DNA from: an uncultured Pseudobutyrivibrio sp.
GTDB lineage: Bacteria > Bacillota > Clostridia > Lachnospirales > Lachnospiraceae
Direction: 5' to 3'
Length of the DNA: 23,003 bases
Assembly: GCA_900546435.1 (NCBI GenBank)
Contig: URCQ01000030.1
Coordinates: 1 to 23,003 of the forward strand
Shown: piece by piece, positions 15,142 through 22,145 of the stretch
Position numbering within the stretch: the stretch's first letter is position 1
Layout of the letters: each line of letters opens with the position of its first letter
Notes under the pieces: generated by a model
What the model saw: only the letters and a program-made list of their open reading frames with translations
Databases searched by the model: none
Told to the model about the DNA's origin: nothing
Made by a program: the position numbers and the translations under genes

Positions 15142-15162
15142 AATAACTCCTTTGTGCTTGTT

Positions 15163-15204
15163 TATACTTTTCGAAGTATACCACAGTACTTGTCAGGTGA
15201 CAAG
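15163..15204 (-). promoter_or_regulatory. Probable NiaR operator(s) on the nadA promoter
   Basis: CTTGTCA-GG-TGACAAG (15189-15204) is a perfect 7+7 inverted repeat lying over the -35 box. A second inverted repeat, TATACTT-N4-AAGTATA (15163-15169, 15174-15180), covers the -10 and start. Because niaR is in the same operon, the first is the likely repressor site. The second may be another site or merely promoter sequence. Confidence 0.6.
15175..15203 (-). promoter_or_regulatory. Promoter of the nad operon
   Basis: On the minus strand, TTGTCA (15198-15203), 17 bases, TATACT (15175-15180). The predicted start is near 15168, about 27 bases before nadA. Confidence 0.8.
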
Positions 15205-15243
15205 ACACATGTTAATACATCTGGAATTTTTTGCAATAAAAAA

Positions 15244-15267
15244 CCGAACCTCTATTCTGAGGTTCGG
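15244..15267 (-). terminator. Intrinsic terminator overlapping the end of the acyltransferase gene
   Basis: CCGAACCTC (15244-15252) pairs over nine bases with GAGGTTCGG (15259-15267), loop of six. On the minus strand it is followed by TTTTTTATT. The TAG stop codon (15252-15254) sits at the loop, so the upstream arm is made from the last codons of the gene. Confidence 0.9.
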
Positions 15268-17630
15268 CAAGTATAAACTGCCGCTAGAAACGGCAAGCAA
15301 CCATATAACATATACACATAACGTGCTTCCCCATTCAAAGGTACAGCAAGCAAAAGTGTTCCTAACACAATCAATGGCAACGCATATAATTCTCCTTGAT
15401 GATACTTTTTACGTAACTGCGAAAAAAATAGGAAAACACATAGCCAACATGCAGTTGATGGATGCAACAAATATTTCATCACTTGATTCTGCTGCATAAA
15501 AATCAAATACCGATTTATTGCTTCATTCGTTTCTGGCAAAAGAATCTGATTTACTACTCCAAGATCATTCGAATATGCATGATGGCAGTAGCTTGTATAT
15601 CCCTTCCATCCCCAATATCCATTTGTCATTTTCATCCATGCCATCAAATATGTCTTGGGATAACGTAAGCCTAGCGTAATCCAGAGTTTTGTATATTCTG
15701 CTTTATGCTCCTTAAAATAGGCATCCCTGCCCCAAAACTGAATCTGGCCTTTGATCTCATCTGCACGCCACGGATTATAATTGTCATGGACAAACTGAAA
15801 AAAGGATTCGCCTGTCATATTCGATACTTCTGGACATAGATTATCTATCATTTGTTTTTCATTAGCTGACAAGTACATATCTTCTGCAACTACGCGCGAA
15901 ACCTGCTGAATAGGAATGGCATATCTTTCGGATTCATATCCATTCTCGATTCGCGGAGAAAGATTTACTCCAATTACTAAAAGTAATGAAATCACCATAA
16001 TGCTTCCCAACACATATAAATAAGATTTCTTATTTCTTTTTTTATATTCAAATAAAAATATCCCAAAAAGTATTCCCATTGCAACAAAACCATTACTACG
16101 CAAAAGGGCAACACCGATCCCGCCAAGTAACATATGCAAAACATCAACTTTTTGTTCCCACTTTGATTCCGCCCTAGTCAAACGATAAAATGCAATAACA
16201 AAAATCACACCGCAACATGTAAATAAGACATCTTTGCTCACGTAGGTCGCAAAGAATAAATGATATGGGAAAAACAGGAAATAAACTAAAATAATTCCTA
16301 AATATCTTGTTTTCACGCCGTACTGACGTAATGTTTTTAACAGATAATATACCATATACGAAAATCCGCACACTTGCATTACTGTAAAAAAGAATACACC
16401 TAGCGTTATATCTCCACCAAAAATTTCTGCTATCTCTATTCCTGCTCTCAAGCACATTGTATGATAAATAGAATGATGATTACTATAATTCCCTGTCACA
16501 ACCTGGGTCAATTGATTGATCGTATCATATTGCAAACCTCCTGGGAAACGGCAAAACAGCAAATAATTCATCTGTAAAAAAAAGATTTCCAAAAAACCAA
16601 TTCTGCCCCACCATAGTTCTTGCGGCATCTTGTTTTTTTCTTTCCAAAGTACCAAAAGACAACATAGACTCACTTCCATTGCAAGACGTACTAAACATTG
16701 AACAGAAGGTGCCCTAAACAAAGAACCATAAAACATAAATGGCACATATCCCAGATAATGTATGCCTAACAAATACATACTATTTCGTCCCAAAAGTGCC
16801 AATATATTTTTCCTTTTCCAAATATTTTCCAGCCAATGGCAGCCTACTATCACAAAAAAGCTTCCACCAGCTGCCATCAAAATTCCCAATCCCCAGATAC
16901 CATAGTCTCTTTTTGCCATATCGAAAGCTCCAACGGGCAACACTTCCTGCAAGACAAAAGCGACTAGCCAACACGGAATCAGATAACATACTTTTTTTAC
17001 TATATTTTTCAATTGTTTCGGGTTTGTATTTGAAGCTGGGAAAAACCTTTTGAGCCACACGCCAAACGCCATATATCCCATGCCTACAATGCCTACATCT
17101 GCTGCAAGTGGCAATGGCACCCGCAACAATATCATTATTCCAACAGAAATAAGCGTAACAATCCACCACATCCGATCTGCCACCAGATGTATTGCATCCA
17201 AAAGAATCCGGGCGCAAAAAAGCGCTGCTAAAAACCAAAGAGCTCCTATATTTCCTACAGTTTTTCCCAAAAACTGTACTTCACTTCCACTTGACATAAA
17301 CATTGTCAATACACGCGTTTCAATAAGCTCTTTTATGTGTCCATTCCAGGTAATACCTGCTATCACATCTACCAACCAACACATAGATATATACAGCGCA
17401 ACGATTGGGAGCAGCAAGCGTTTCGTCAATTTTCTGGTCTGATTTTTCCATTCCTCCCAAGTCAAAGAGAACCGCAACGTCATACCACTGCAAACAAAAA
17501 AAAGAGGCATATGAAACGAATATATAAAATCTTTTTTCCATCCCAGCGATATTGTATGGCCTATAATAACTAATAAAATACCAATACCTTTTGCCATATC
17601 AATATATTGCATACGTCTTGTATTCATCAT
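15252..17630 (-). CDS. Fused acyltransferase-3 / DUF6020-like polytopic membrane protein
   Basis: 792 aa from the chosen start. Residues 1-335 resemble the acyltransferase-3 family (OafA/WecH type, about ten membrane segments): YIDMAKGIGILLVIIGH with Asp11 and His25, then YSFHMPLFFVCSG with His40. Such proteins usually transfer acetyl or similar groups to envelope glycans. Residues about 340-792 form a second multi-spanning unit like DUF6020, with FPGGLQYDT near 362-370 and SNHHS near 383-387; it resembles GT-C membrane glycosyltransferases in layout, which is an inference. The start could be ATG at 17630 or 17627; an ATG at 17645 would begin translation before a run of nine G. The G-run supplies the ribosome binding region. 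No other glycan genes adjoin it. Confidence 0.8.
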   Translation of the reverse strand: MMNTRRMQYIDMAKGIGILLVIIGHTISLGWKKDFIYSFHMPLFFVCSGMTLRFSLTWEEWKNQTRKLTKRLLLPIVALYISMCWLVDVIAGITWNGHIKELIETRVLTMFMSSGSEVQFLGKTVGNIGALWFLAALFCARILLDAIHLVADRMWWIVTLISVGIMILLRVPLPLAADVGIVGMGYMAFGVWLKRFFPASNTNPKQLKNIVKKVCYLIPCWLVAFVLQEVLPVGAFDMAKRDYGIWGLGILMAAGGSFFVIVGCHWLENIWKRKNILALLGRNSMYLLGIHYLGYVPFMFYGSLFRAPSVQCLVRLAMEVSLCCLLVLWKEKNKMPQELWWGRIGFLEIFFLQMNYLLFCRFPGGLQYDTINQLTQVVTGNYSNHHSIYHTMCLRAGIEIAEIFGGDITLGVFFFTVMQVCGFSYMVYYLLKTLRQYGVKTRYLGIILVYFLFFPYHLFFATYVSKDVLFTCCGVIFVIAFYRLTRAESKWEQKVDVLHMLLGGIGVALLRSNGFVAMGILFGIFLFEYKKRNKKSYLYVLGSIMVISLLLVIGVNLSPRIENGYESERYAIPIQQVSRVVAEDMYLSANEKQMIDNLCPEVSNMTGESFFQFVHDNYNPWRADEIKGQIQFWGRDAYFKEHKAEYTKLWITLGLRYPKTYLMAWMKMTNGYWGWKGYTSYCHHAYSNDLGVVNQILLPETNEAINRYLIFMQQNQVMKYLLHPSTACWLCVFLFFSQLRKKYHQGELYALPLIVLGTLLLAVPLNGEARYVYMLYGCLPFLAAVYTCRTSE

Positions 17631-17632
17631 AT

Positions 17633-17641
17633 CCCCCCCCC
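17633..17641 (-). repeat. Nine-base poly-G tract in the ribosome binding region of the acyltransferase gene
   Basis: Nine consecutive C on the plus strand (G on the coding strand), preceded by GA so that GAGG starts the run. It ends two bases before the ATG at 17630. Slippage would change the spacing between GAGG and the start codon, and would also shift the frame of the alternative ATG at 17645. Confidence 0.95.
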
Positions 17642-17659
17642 TCATGACATGCGTCTTAT

Positions 17660-17688
17660 ATCATAACATATTTTTTATCTTAGTAAAA
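17660..17688 (-). promoter_or_regulatory. Candidate promoter of the acyltransferase gene
   Basis: On the minus strand, TTTTAC (17683-17688), 17 bases, TATGAT (17660-17665). The -35 is weak and overlaps the T-run of the upstream terminator. The start would fall near 17653, giving a leader of only about 20 bases containing the poly-G tract. Confidence 0.5.
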
Positions 17689-17693
17689 AAATA

Positions 17694-17721
17694 TGGCACC
17701 ACAGCCTCTACTGCAGTGCCA
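17694..17721 (-). terminator. Terminator after the PH-domain gene
   Basis: TGGCAC (17694-17699) pairs with GTGCCA (17716-17721), and CAG/CTG pair inside after a small internal bulge. On the minus strand the hairpin is followed by ATATTTTTTT. Confidence 0.7.
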
Positions 17722-17746
17722 CGGAATCGCCGGCTATTGTATTTAC

Positions 17747-18145
17747 TTACTGTAAATTTTCCTCATCATCCTCATCGTAACCTACATCCTGACCAAACAT
17801 TGCTTCACGATTCATAACACGTTTTTCTACACGGTTCTTCTCCACCAATTCGGATAATTTTTCTTTTACATCTGCTGAATTTTTAATGCTTGTAATTTCA
17901 AAGTCTGCCATGCTTTTATCTGCAGAGCATACATGAATCGAACCAACGCCAAAAATTTTCTGTCCTAAGGTACGCGTTAATTTCACATCCAAAATACGAT
18001 ACAAACGTACCTCATCTTCAACCGTCGTAAACAGTCCGGTCTGAATGAACAGGCGTTCTTCCGTCAGTGTATACTTTGTAAAACTAAGCGGTAATCCAAA
18101 CAAGGTTCTTTTGCGATCACTCCAAATTACATTTCTCTCTGCCAT
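17747..18145 (-). CDS. Bacterial PH-domain protein
   Basis: 132 aa. The sequence WSDRKRTLFGLPLSFTKYTLTEERLFIQTGLFTTVEDEVRL is not transmembrane but matches the bacterial pleckstrin-homology fold (bPH/YdbS-like): alternating strands with the conserved LYRILDVKLTRTLGQKIFGVGSIHV segment near residues 48-72, then a C-terminal helix (about 88-110) and a Glu/Asp-rich tail. Unlike YdbS or YvcR-type relatives it has no membrane segment, so it should be cytosolic or peripheral. AAAGGAG precedes the ATG. It is a single-gene transcript between its own promoter with direct repeats and a terminator. Function unknown. Confidence 0.8.
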   Translation of the reverse strand: MAERNVIWSDRKRTLFGLPLSFTKYTLTEERLFIQTGLFTTVEDEVRLYRILDVKLTRTLGQKIFGVGSIHVCSADKSMADFEITSIKNSADVKEKLSELVEKNRVEKRVMNREAMFGQDVGYDEDDEENLQ

Positions 18146-18213
18146 ATGTTTCTCCTTTGCCTAATGAAGCCTCACCACATTCGCAATCCGAATGCAGTAT
18201 TTCTGTTTTCTCT

Positions 18214-18242
18214 AGTATACGTTTCCTTCTGTTGGCTTGCAA
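18214..18242 (-). promoter_or_regulatory. Promoter of the PH-domain gene
   Basis: On the minus strand, TTGCAA (18237-18242), 17 bases, TATACT (18214-18219). The -35 lies inside the first 18-bp direct repeat. The start near 18207 gives a leader of about 60 bases. Confidence 0.75.
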
Positions 18243-18288
18243 GTGGCAATTTCGCTGCAATTTGTACACACTTGCAAGTGGCAATTTC
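18236..18288. repeat. Pair of exact 18-bp direct repeats over the PH-gene promoter (probable operators)
   Basis: CTTGCAAGTGGCAATTTC occurs at 18236-18253 and again, identical, at 18271-18288, 35 bases apart. Each contains the palindrome CTTGCAAG; in the distal copy it extends to CACTTGCAAGTG. The proximal copy covers the -35 box and the distal one is centred near -70, which fits a cooperative regulator binding on the same helical face (the gap is about 3.3 turns). The regulator is not identifiable. Confidence 0.75.
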
Positions 18289-18323
18289 TACTACGTCAAG
18301 TTTTTCATCGTATTTCGCTCCAA

Positions 18324-19712
18324 CTATACCATCTGCACGAGCCATACATTACTTTTTATCATGCAATATCCTATGATTACTTTTACCAGCTCCGTTGCCT
18401 GTACAAAGAAATAGATGCTGACAATGCCAAGTCCTGTAAAATGTGCAAGTACAAATGCCACCGGCACCACAACCACCCAGGTAAAGACGGAATCAAATAA
18501 AAAGGTAACAAATGTCTTTCCGCCGGAACGCAGCGTAAAATAGGATGCGTGCGAGAACGAGCAGAACGGCATAATCAGTGCTGATACTGCAATAAAGCTT
18601 GTTGCCAACGTCTTAATATCTGCAGATGTGTTATAAATCCGTGGGAATAATCCACCAATCACAAACATCACAGCAGCAACAATCATACAACAGAAAACAC
18701 TAAATGCAATCATCTTGTTATCTGCATCTTTTGCCTCTTCCAATTCTCCGGCGCCGAGATATTGACCAACAATAATACTGATGCAGCCACCCAACTGGAT
18801 ATAAACGATATTGAACAGATTCGTGATGGTAGATGCAATATTGACCGCTGCCACCACGGAAAGGCCTCGAATGGAATAACACTGGTTAACGGTTGTCATG
18901 CCGGCAGCCCAAAGAACCTCATTTAAAATCAAAGGCATGCCCTTGATCAAAATTGCCTTGAGTTCTGCACCGGGAATACCAAAACCACGATATGCATCTT
19001 CCAAATAACGATTTTTCTTTTTATGTGTATGTGCCCAGATGATTACAATGGCAGCTTCAATGTAACGCGCAATAACCGTTGCCAGTGCAGCTCCAATCAC
19101 GCCCAGTTTTGGGAAAGGACCAATACCAAAAATCAACAATATATCTAAAATCGCATTGGTTCCTACCGCAACAAAACTTGCAATCATTGGAATCACTGTT
19201 TGTCCTGTTTCCTTGATATTCGTTGCGTAAGACTGATTTACAGCAAATGGAATCAATCCAAACATCATCACGGTAATATATTGCATTCCATAATGAAGCG
19301 CCACATCTGTCGCGCCATTTCCCGCCGTATCTGTTAGATACAATGAAATCAAATTGCTTCCCTTTGTGATGAACAAGGCAATCGTTGCAAACGTCACAAG
19401 AAGCGTTGCATACAATTTAAAACGGAAGGAATACATATGACCTTTATGATCGCCCTTGCCAAAATATTGCGCACCAAAAATACTTGCTGCTGACGCAGCT
19501 CCAAAAATCGCCAGGTTATATACGAAAATCAATTGATTTACGATGGCTACACCTGACATCTGCTCTGTGCCAAGCTGTCCTACCATGATATTATCTAAAA
19601 AGCTCACCAAATTTGTAATCGCGTTTTGTACAATCATCGGTAATGCCAAATACAGATATCGTCTATAAAATGCCCCGGTTCCGATATATTTTTTCTTAAT
19701 TCTTTCTATCAA
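18324..19712 (-). CDS. MATE family multidrug/metabolite exporter
   Basis: 462 aa from the chosen start, right for the family, with about 12 membrane segments. Family features include LALPMIVQNAITNLVSFLDNIMVG at the N-terminus, GAASAASIFGAQYFGKGD, and the second-half LSVVAAVNIASTITNLFNIV and IIVGQYLGAG. MATE proteins export drugs or metabolites by sodium or proton exchange; the substrate is not deducible. The frame stays open upstream to a TTG at 19799 inside the ABC-F gene, but the extra 29 residues are a basic non-family sequence encoded by a terminator hairpin. The TTG at 19712 has AGAGG six bases upstream and is preferred. No clear hairpin follows the stop. Confidence 0.9.
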   Translation of the reverse strand: MIERIKKKYIGTGAFYRRYLYLALPMIVQNAITNLVSFLDNIMVGQLGTEQMSGVAIVNQLIFVYNLAIFGAASAASIFGAQYFGKGDHKGHMYSFRFKLYATLLVTFATIALFITKGSNLISLYLTDTAGNGATDVALHYGMQYITVMMFGLIPFAVNQSYATNIKETGQTVIPMIASFVAVGTNAILDILLIFGIGPFPKLGVIGAALATVIARYIEAAIVIIWAHTHKKKNRYLEDAYRGFGIPGAELKAILIKGMPLILNEVLWAAGMTTVNQCYSIRGLSVVAAVNIASTITNLFNIVYIQLGGCISIIVGQYLGAGELEEAKDADNKMIAFSVFCCMIVAAVMFVIGGLFPRIYNTSADIKTLATSFIAVSALIMPFCSFSHASYFTLRSGGKTFVTFLFDSVFTWVVVVPVAFVLAHFTGLGIVSIYFFVQATELVKVIIGYCMIKSNVWLVQMV

Positions 19713-19748
19713 AATGTACCTCTTTCTCTTTGCTTGTCGATGCCAAAA

Positions 19749-19779
19749 GGGACACTCCTTGTGGCAAAAGGAACGTCCC
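19749..19779 (-). terminator. Hairpin between the ABC-F and MATE genes
   Basis: On the minus strand, GGGACGTTCCTT pairs with AAGGAGTGTCCC over 12 bases (two G-U pairs), loop of seven, followed by only TTTT. It lies seven bases past the ABC-F stop. It is probably a leaky terminator that lowers MATE expression relative to the ATPase. Confidence 0.65.
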
Positions 19780-19785
19780 TGCGAC

Positions 19786-21645
19786 CTACTGCGCCGCAAT
19801 CTTAGTCGCTAATTCCTCTAAATATTCCCAACGTTCCATTTTTTCTTCTAACTGCAGTTCCATTTTTTTCTTTGTTTCTAACAGTTCGCCCAATTTTGCG
19901 GAATTCGTTGCATTGGCTGCCATATCTTCATCTAATTTTTCCAGTTCTTCTTCCAGCGCTGCAATATCATCCTCAATACTTTCGTATTCGCGCTGTTCCT
20001 TGTAGGTGAATTTCAGTTTCTTACTCTGTTCTTTTTGCATCTTATAAGCTTCGGCACCGGATAAATTTGCGGTATCATCCACGACACGCTGATTCTTTGC
20101 GGATCCTGCTTCTTTTAATTCCATCAAATTCTCTTTGCCATATGTCTCATAATATTCCTGGTAACTTCCATTAAACAAAGAAATCTTACCTGCTCCCTCA
20201 AATACCAGCATATGATCCACCACACGATCCAAAAAATATCGGTCGTGTGAAACAGTAATCAAAATGCCCGGGAAATGATCCAGGTAATCCTCTAATATAC
20301 AAAGCGTCGAAATATCAAGATCGTTCGTTGGCTCATCCAAAATCAAAACATTTGGTGCTCCCATTAAAATCTTTGCCAAATAAAGTCGTCTTTTCTCACC
20401 ACCGGACAGCTTTTCAATTGGCTGATATTGTAAGGAACCGACAAACAAGAATTTTTCCAACATCTGTGACGCTGAAATGTATCCATCTTCTGTCCGGATA
20501 TATTCCGCAGTATCTTTGATATAATCAATCACACGCTGCGCAGGATCCATATCTTTTGCTTCCTGTGCATAATATCCAATATTTACCGTTTCTCCAATTT
20601 CGATACTTCCCTGATCTGGTCGCAACTCTCCCATAATCATTTTCAACAGCGTTGTTTTTCCACATCCATTGGGACCTAATATACCAATACGGTCTTTTTT
20701 CAAAAAATTATAGGTAAAATCAGAAATGAGTGGTTGTCCATCAAAGGCAATCGAAACATCCTTCATCTCAATGGTCTTATTTCCCAAACGTGTTGCCAGA
20801 CTTCCAATCTCAACCTCGGCATCTGTCTGCACTTTTTCCTCATCACGAAGCATCTCGTATCGTTTAATATGCGCTTTCTGTTTCGTTGAGCGGGCTCTTG
20901 CCCCACGCTGCATCCATGCAATTTCTTTACGCAAAATGTTTTGATGCTTTGCCTGCGTAGATAACGCCATCTCTTCACGCTCAGCTTTTAATGCAAGGAA
21001 TCCTTCATAATTTGTTTTGTATGAATATAATTTCCCTTTATCCAGTTCCACAATACGATTACACACCAAATCCAAAAAATAGCGGTCATGCGTAATCATT
21101 ATGAGTGTTCCCCGGTAGCTTTTTAACCAGCCTTCGAGCCACTCTGTCATATTGTGATCCAGATGGTTCGTTGGTTCATCCAAAATCAAAATCTCGTTTT
21201 TAGAAATCAATACGGCTGCTAATGCCAACTTTTTCTTTTGCCCTCCGGACAAATGATCTATCGGTTGCTGAAAATCCATAAATCCCAGACGATTAAGAAT
21301 AGTCTTCGCTTCTCCTTCGATTCCGTACACATCCTCAATGACGTTTTGTTGCGAATGAACGCCGTGCATCTGGTTTTGTCCCATAACATATTCTAAAATA
21401 GTCTGTCCCGGGGCGAATTCCGGATTCTGTGGCAGATAATTGATTACCACATGATTCCCCTTGGTGTACTCTCCAGTGTCTCCCTCTTCGATACCTGCTA
21501 TAATGCGCAATAATGTCGATTTCCCCGTACCATTGATTCCAATGATGCCGACTTTTTCGCCCTCTTCGACACTAAAATCTATATCATCAAATAATATTTT
21601 ATCGGTATATGCTTTTGTAAGATTCTTTATTGTAAGTAAATTCAT
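19786..21645 (-). CDS. ABC-F family ATPase with C-terminal coiled coil (Uup/YfmR-like)
   Basis: 619 aa, soluble, with two ABC domains and no membrane segments. Domain 1 has Walker A GINGTGKST at 36-44, signature LSGGQ at 132-136 and Walker B LILDEPTNHLD. The linker (about 205-285) carries the basic RGARARSTKQKAHI segment that contacts the P-site tRNA in ABC-F proteins. Domain 2 has GPNGCGKTT at 324-332, LSGGE at 413-417 and LILDEPTNDLD. Residues 545-615 form the charged coiled coil typical of Uup/YfmR and some other members. ABC-F proteins act on ribosomes, rescuing stalled or drug-bound complexes. AGGAAGAG precedes the ATG. A leader hairpin lies upstream and the MATE gene downstream. Confidence 0.93.
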   Translation of the reverse strand: MNLLTIKNLTKAYTDKILFDDIDFSVEEGEKVGIIGINGTGKSTLLRIIAGIEEGDTGEYTKGNHVVINYLPQNPEFAPGQTILEYVMGQNQMHGVHSQQNVIEDVYGIEGEAKTILNRLGFMDFQQPIDHLSGGQKKKLALAAVLISKNEILILDEPTNHLDHNMTEWLEGWLKSYRGTLIMITHDRYFLDLVCNRIVELDKGKLYSYKTNYEGFLALKAEREEMALSTQAKHQNILRKEIAWMQRGARARSTKQKAHIKRYEMLRDEEKVQTDAEVEIGSLATRLGNKTIEMKDVSIAFDGQPLISDFTYNFLKKDRIGILGPNGCGKTTLLKMIMGELRPDQGSIEIGETVNIGYYAQEAKDMDPAQRVIDYIKDTAEYIRTEDGYISASQMLEKFLFVGSLQYQPIEKLSGGEKRRLYLAKILMGAPNVLILDEPTNDLDISTLCILEDYLDHFPGILITVSHDRYFLDRVVDHMLVFEGAGKISLFNGSYQEYYETYGKENLMELKEAGSAKNQRVVDDTANLSGAEAYKMQKEQSKKLKFTYKEQREYESIEDDIAALEEELEKLDEDMAANATNSAKLGELLETKKKMELQLEEKMERWEYLEELATKIAAQ

Positions 21646-21681
21646 GTTTCTCTTCCTATACTTGCGACTATCGTTTTTCTT

Positions 21682-21700
21682 CCAGACCTTCCCGGTCTGG
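21682..21700 (-). promoter_or_regulatory. Hairpin in the leader of the ABC-F gene
   Basis: CCAGACC (21682-21688) pairs perfectly with GGTCTGG (21694-21700) around a five-base loop, 37 bases before the ABC-F start on the minus strand. No T-run follows on the minus strand, so it is not a terminator as it stands; it may shape the 5' untranslated region. I could not place a convincing promoter for this gene in 21700-21850. Confidence 0.4.
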
Positions 21701-21823
21701 TCTTTGATCTATTGCCAGATACATGGTCACTATAACCATAATATTCCCAACATACGTGCCTACTTAGAATACCACAATTTTTTCAAAGAAACCACTGGCA
21801 AACAGACTTATGCATTCTTTTCT

Positions 21824-21851
21824 TTGAACTTTACAAAAAATAGGTTATGAT
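21824..21851 (+). promoter_or_regulatory. Promoter of the Cys-rich/MetH-like cassette
   Basis: TTGAAC (21824-21829), 16 bases, TATGAT (21846-21851). Only six bases separate the -10 box from the ATG at 21858, so transcription should start on or next to the start codon. No Shine-Dalgarno is present. Confidence 0.65.
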
Positions 21852-21857
21852 ACTCTT

Positions 21858-22145
21858 ATGAGTGAATATTATAAATTTTTTCAAAACAAACAATGTGAAT
21901 ATTTTCCGTGCCATAAAGGCATTCCAGAAGAGGACTTCAATTGTCTTTTTTGTTATTGTCCTCTCTATGTACTGGGAAAATCCTGCGGTGGGAATTGTGA
22001 ATTCTTAGAAAACGGTGTTAAATCCTGCATGAACTGCGGTTTTCCGCATCATCGCAACAACTACGACAAAATTACCGGTCGTTTCCAGGAAATTGCATCC
22101 CTGGTAAAAAAAGAACCACAGGAGGATATCTCTGATGAAATCTAA
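21858..22145 (+). CDS. Cysteine-rich small domain protein
   Basis: 95 aa with nine cysteines at 13, 18, 29, 32, 34, 43, 47, 57 and 60, and histidines at 19, 64 and 65. The layout NKQCEYFPCHK, FNCLFCYCPLY, CGGNC and SCMNCGFPHH matches the cysteine-rich small domain family (PF04071 type), a presumed metal-binding protein often encoded with or fused to cobalamin genes in Clostridia. The start is fixed by the family alignment, although no ribosome binding site precedes it; the mRNA may be leaderless. Its last 11 bases overlap the next gene. The tail after residue 68 is a short charged helix. Confidence 0.87.
   Translation: MSEYYKFFQNKQCEYFPCHKGIPEEDFNCLFCYCPLYVLGKSCGGNCEFLENGVKSCMNCGFPHHRNNYDKITGRFQEIASLVKKEPQEDISDEI

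Noticed and set aside
15152..15499. Plus-strand open frame of 115 codons over the nadA promoter and acyltransferase end
   Set aside because: It crosses a terminator and a promoter of the other strand, has no ribosome binding site and resembles no family; it is a shadow of the minus-strand gene.
18236..18288. CRISPR-like repeat
   Set aside because: Only two 18-bp copies at one promoter with a 17-base gap, no further units and no cas genes.
19713..19799. N-terminal 29-residue extension of the MATE protein
   Set aside because: It starts at a TTG within the ABC-F gene without a ribosome binding site, and most of it is encoded by an intergenic hairpin. The sequence is basic and unlike MATE N-termini.
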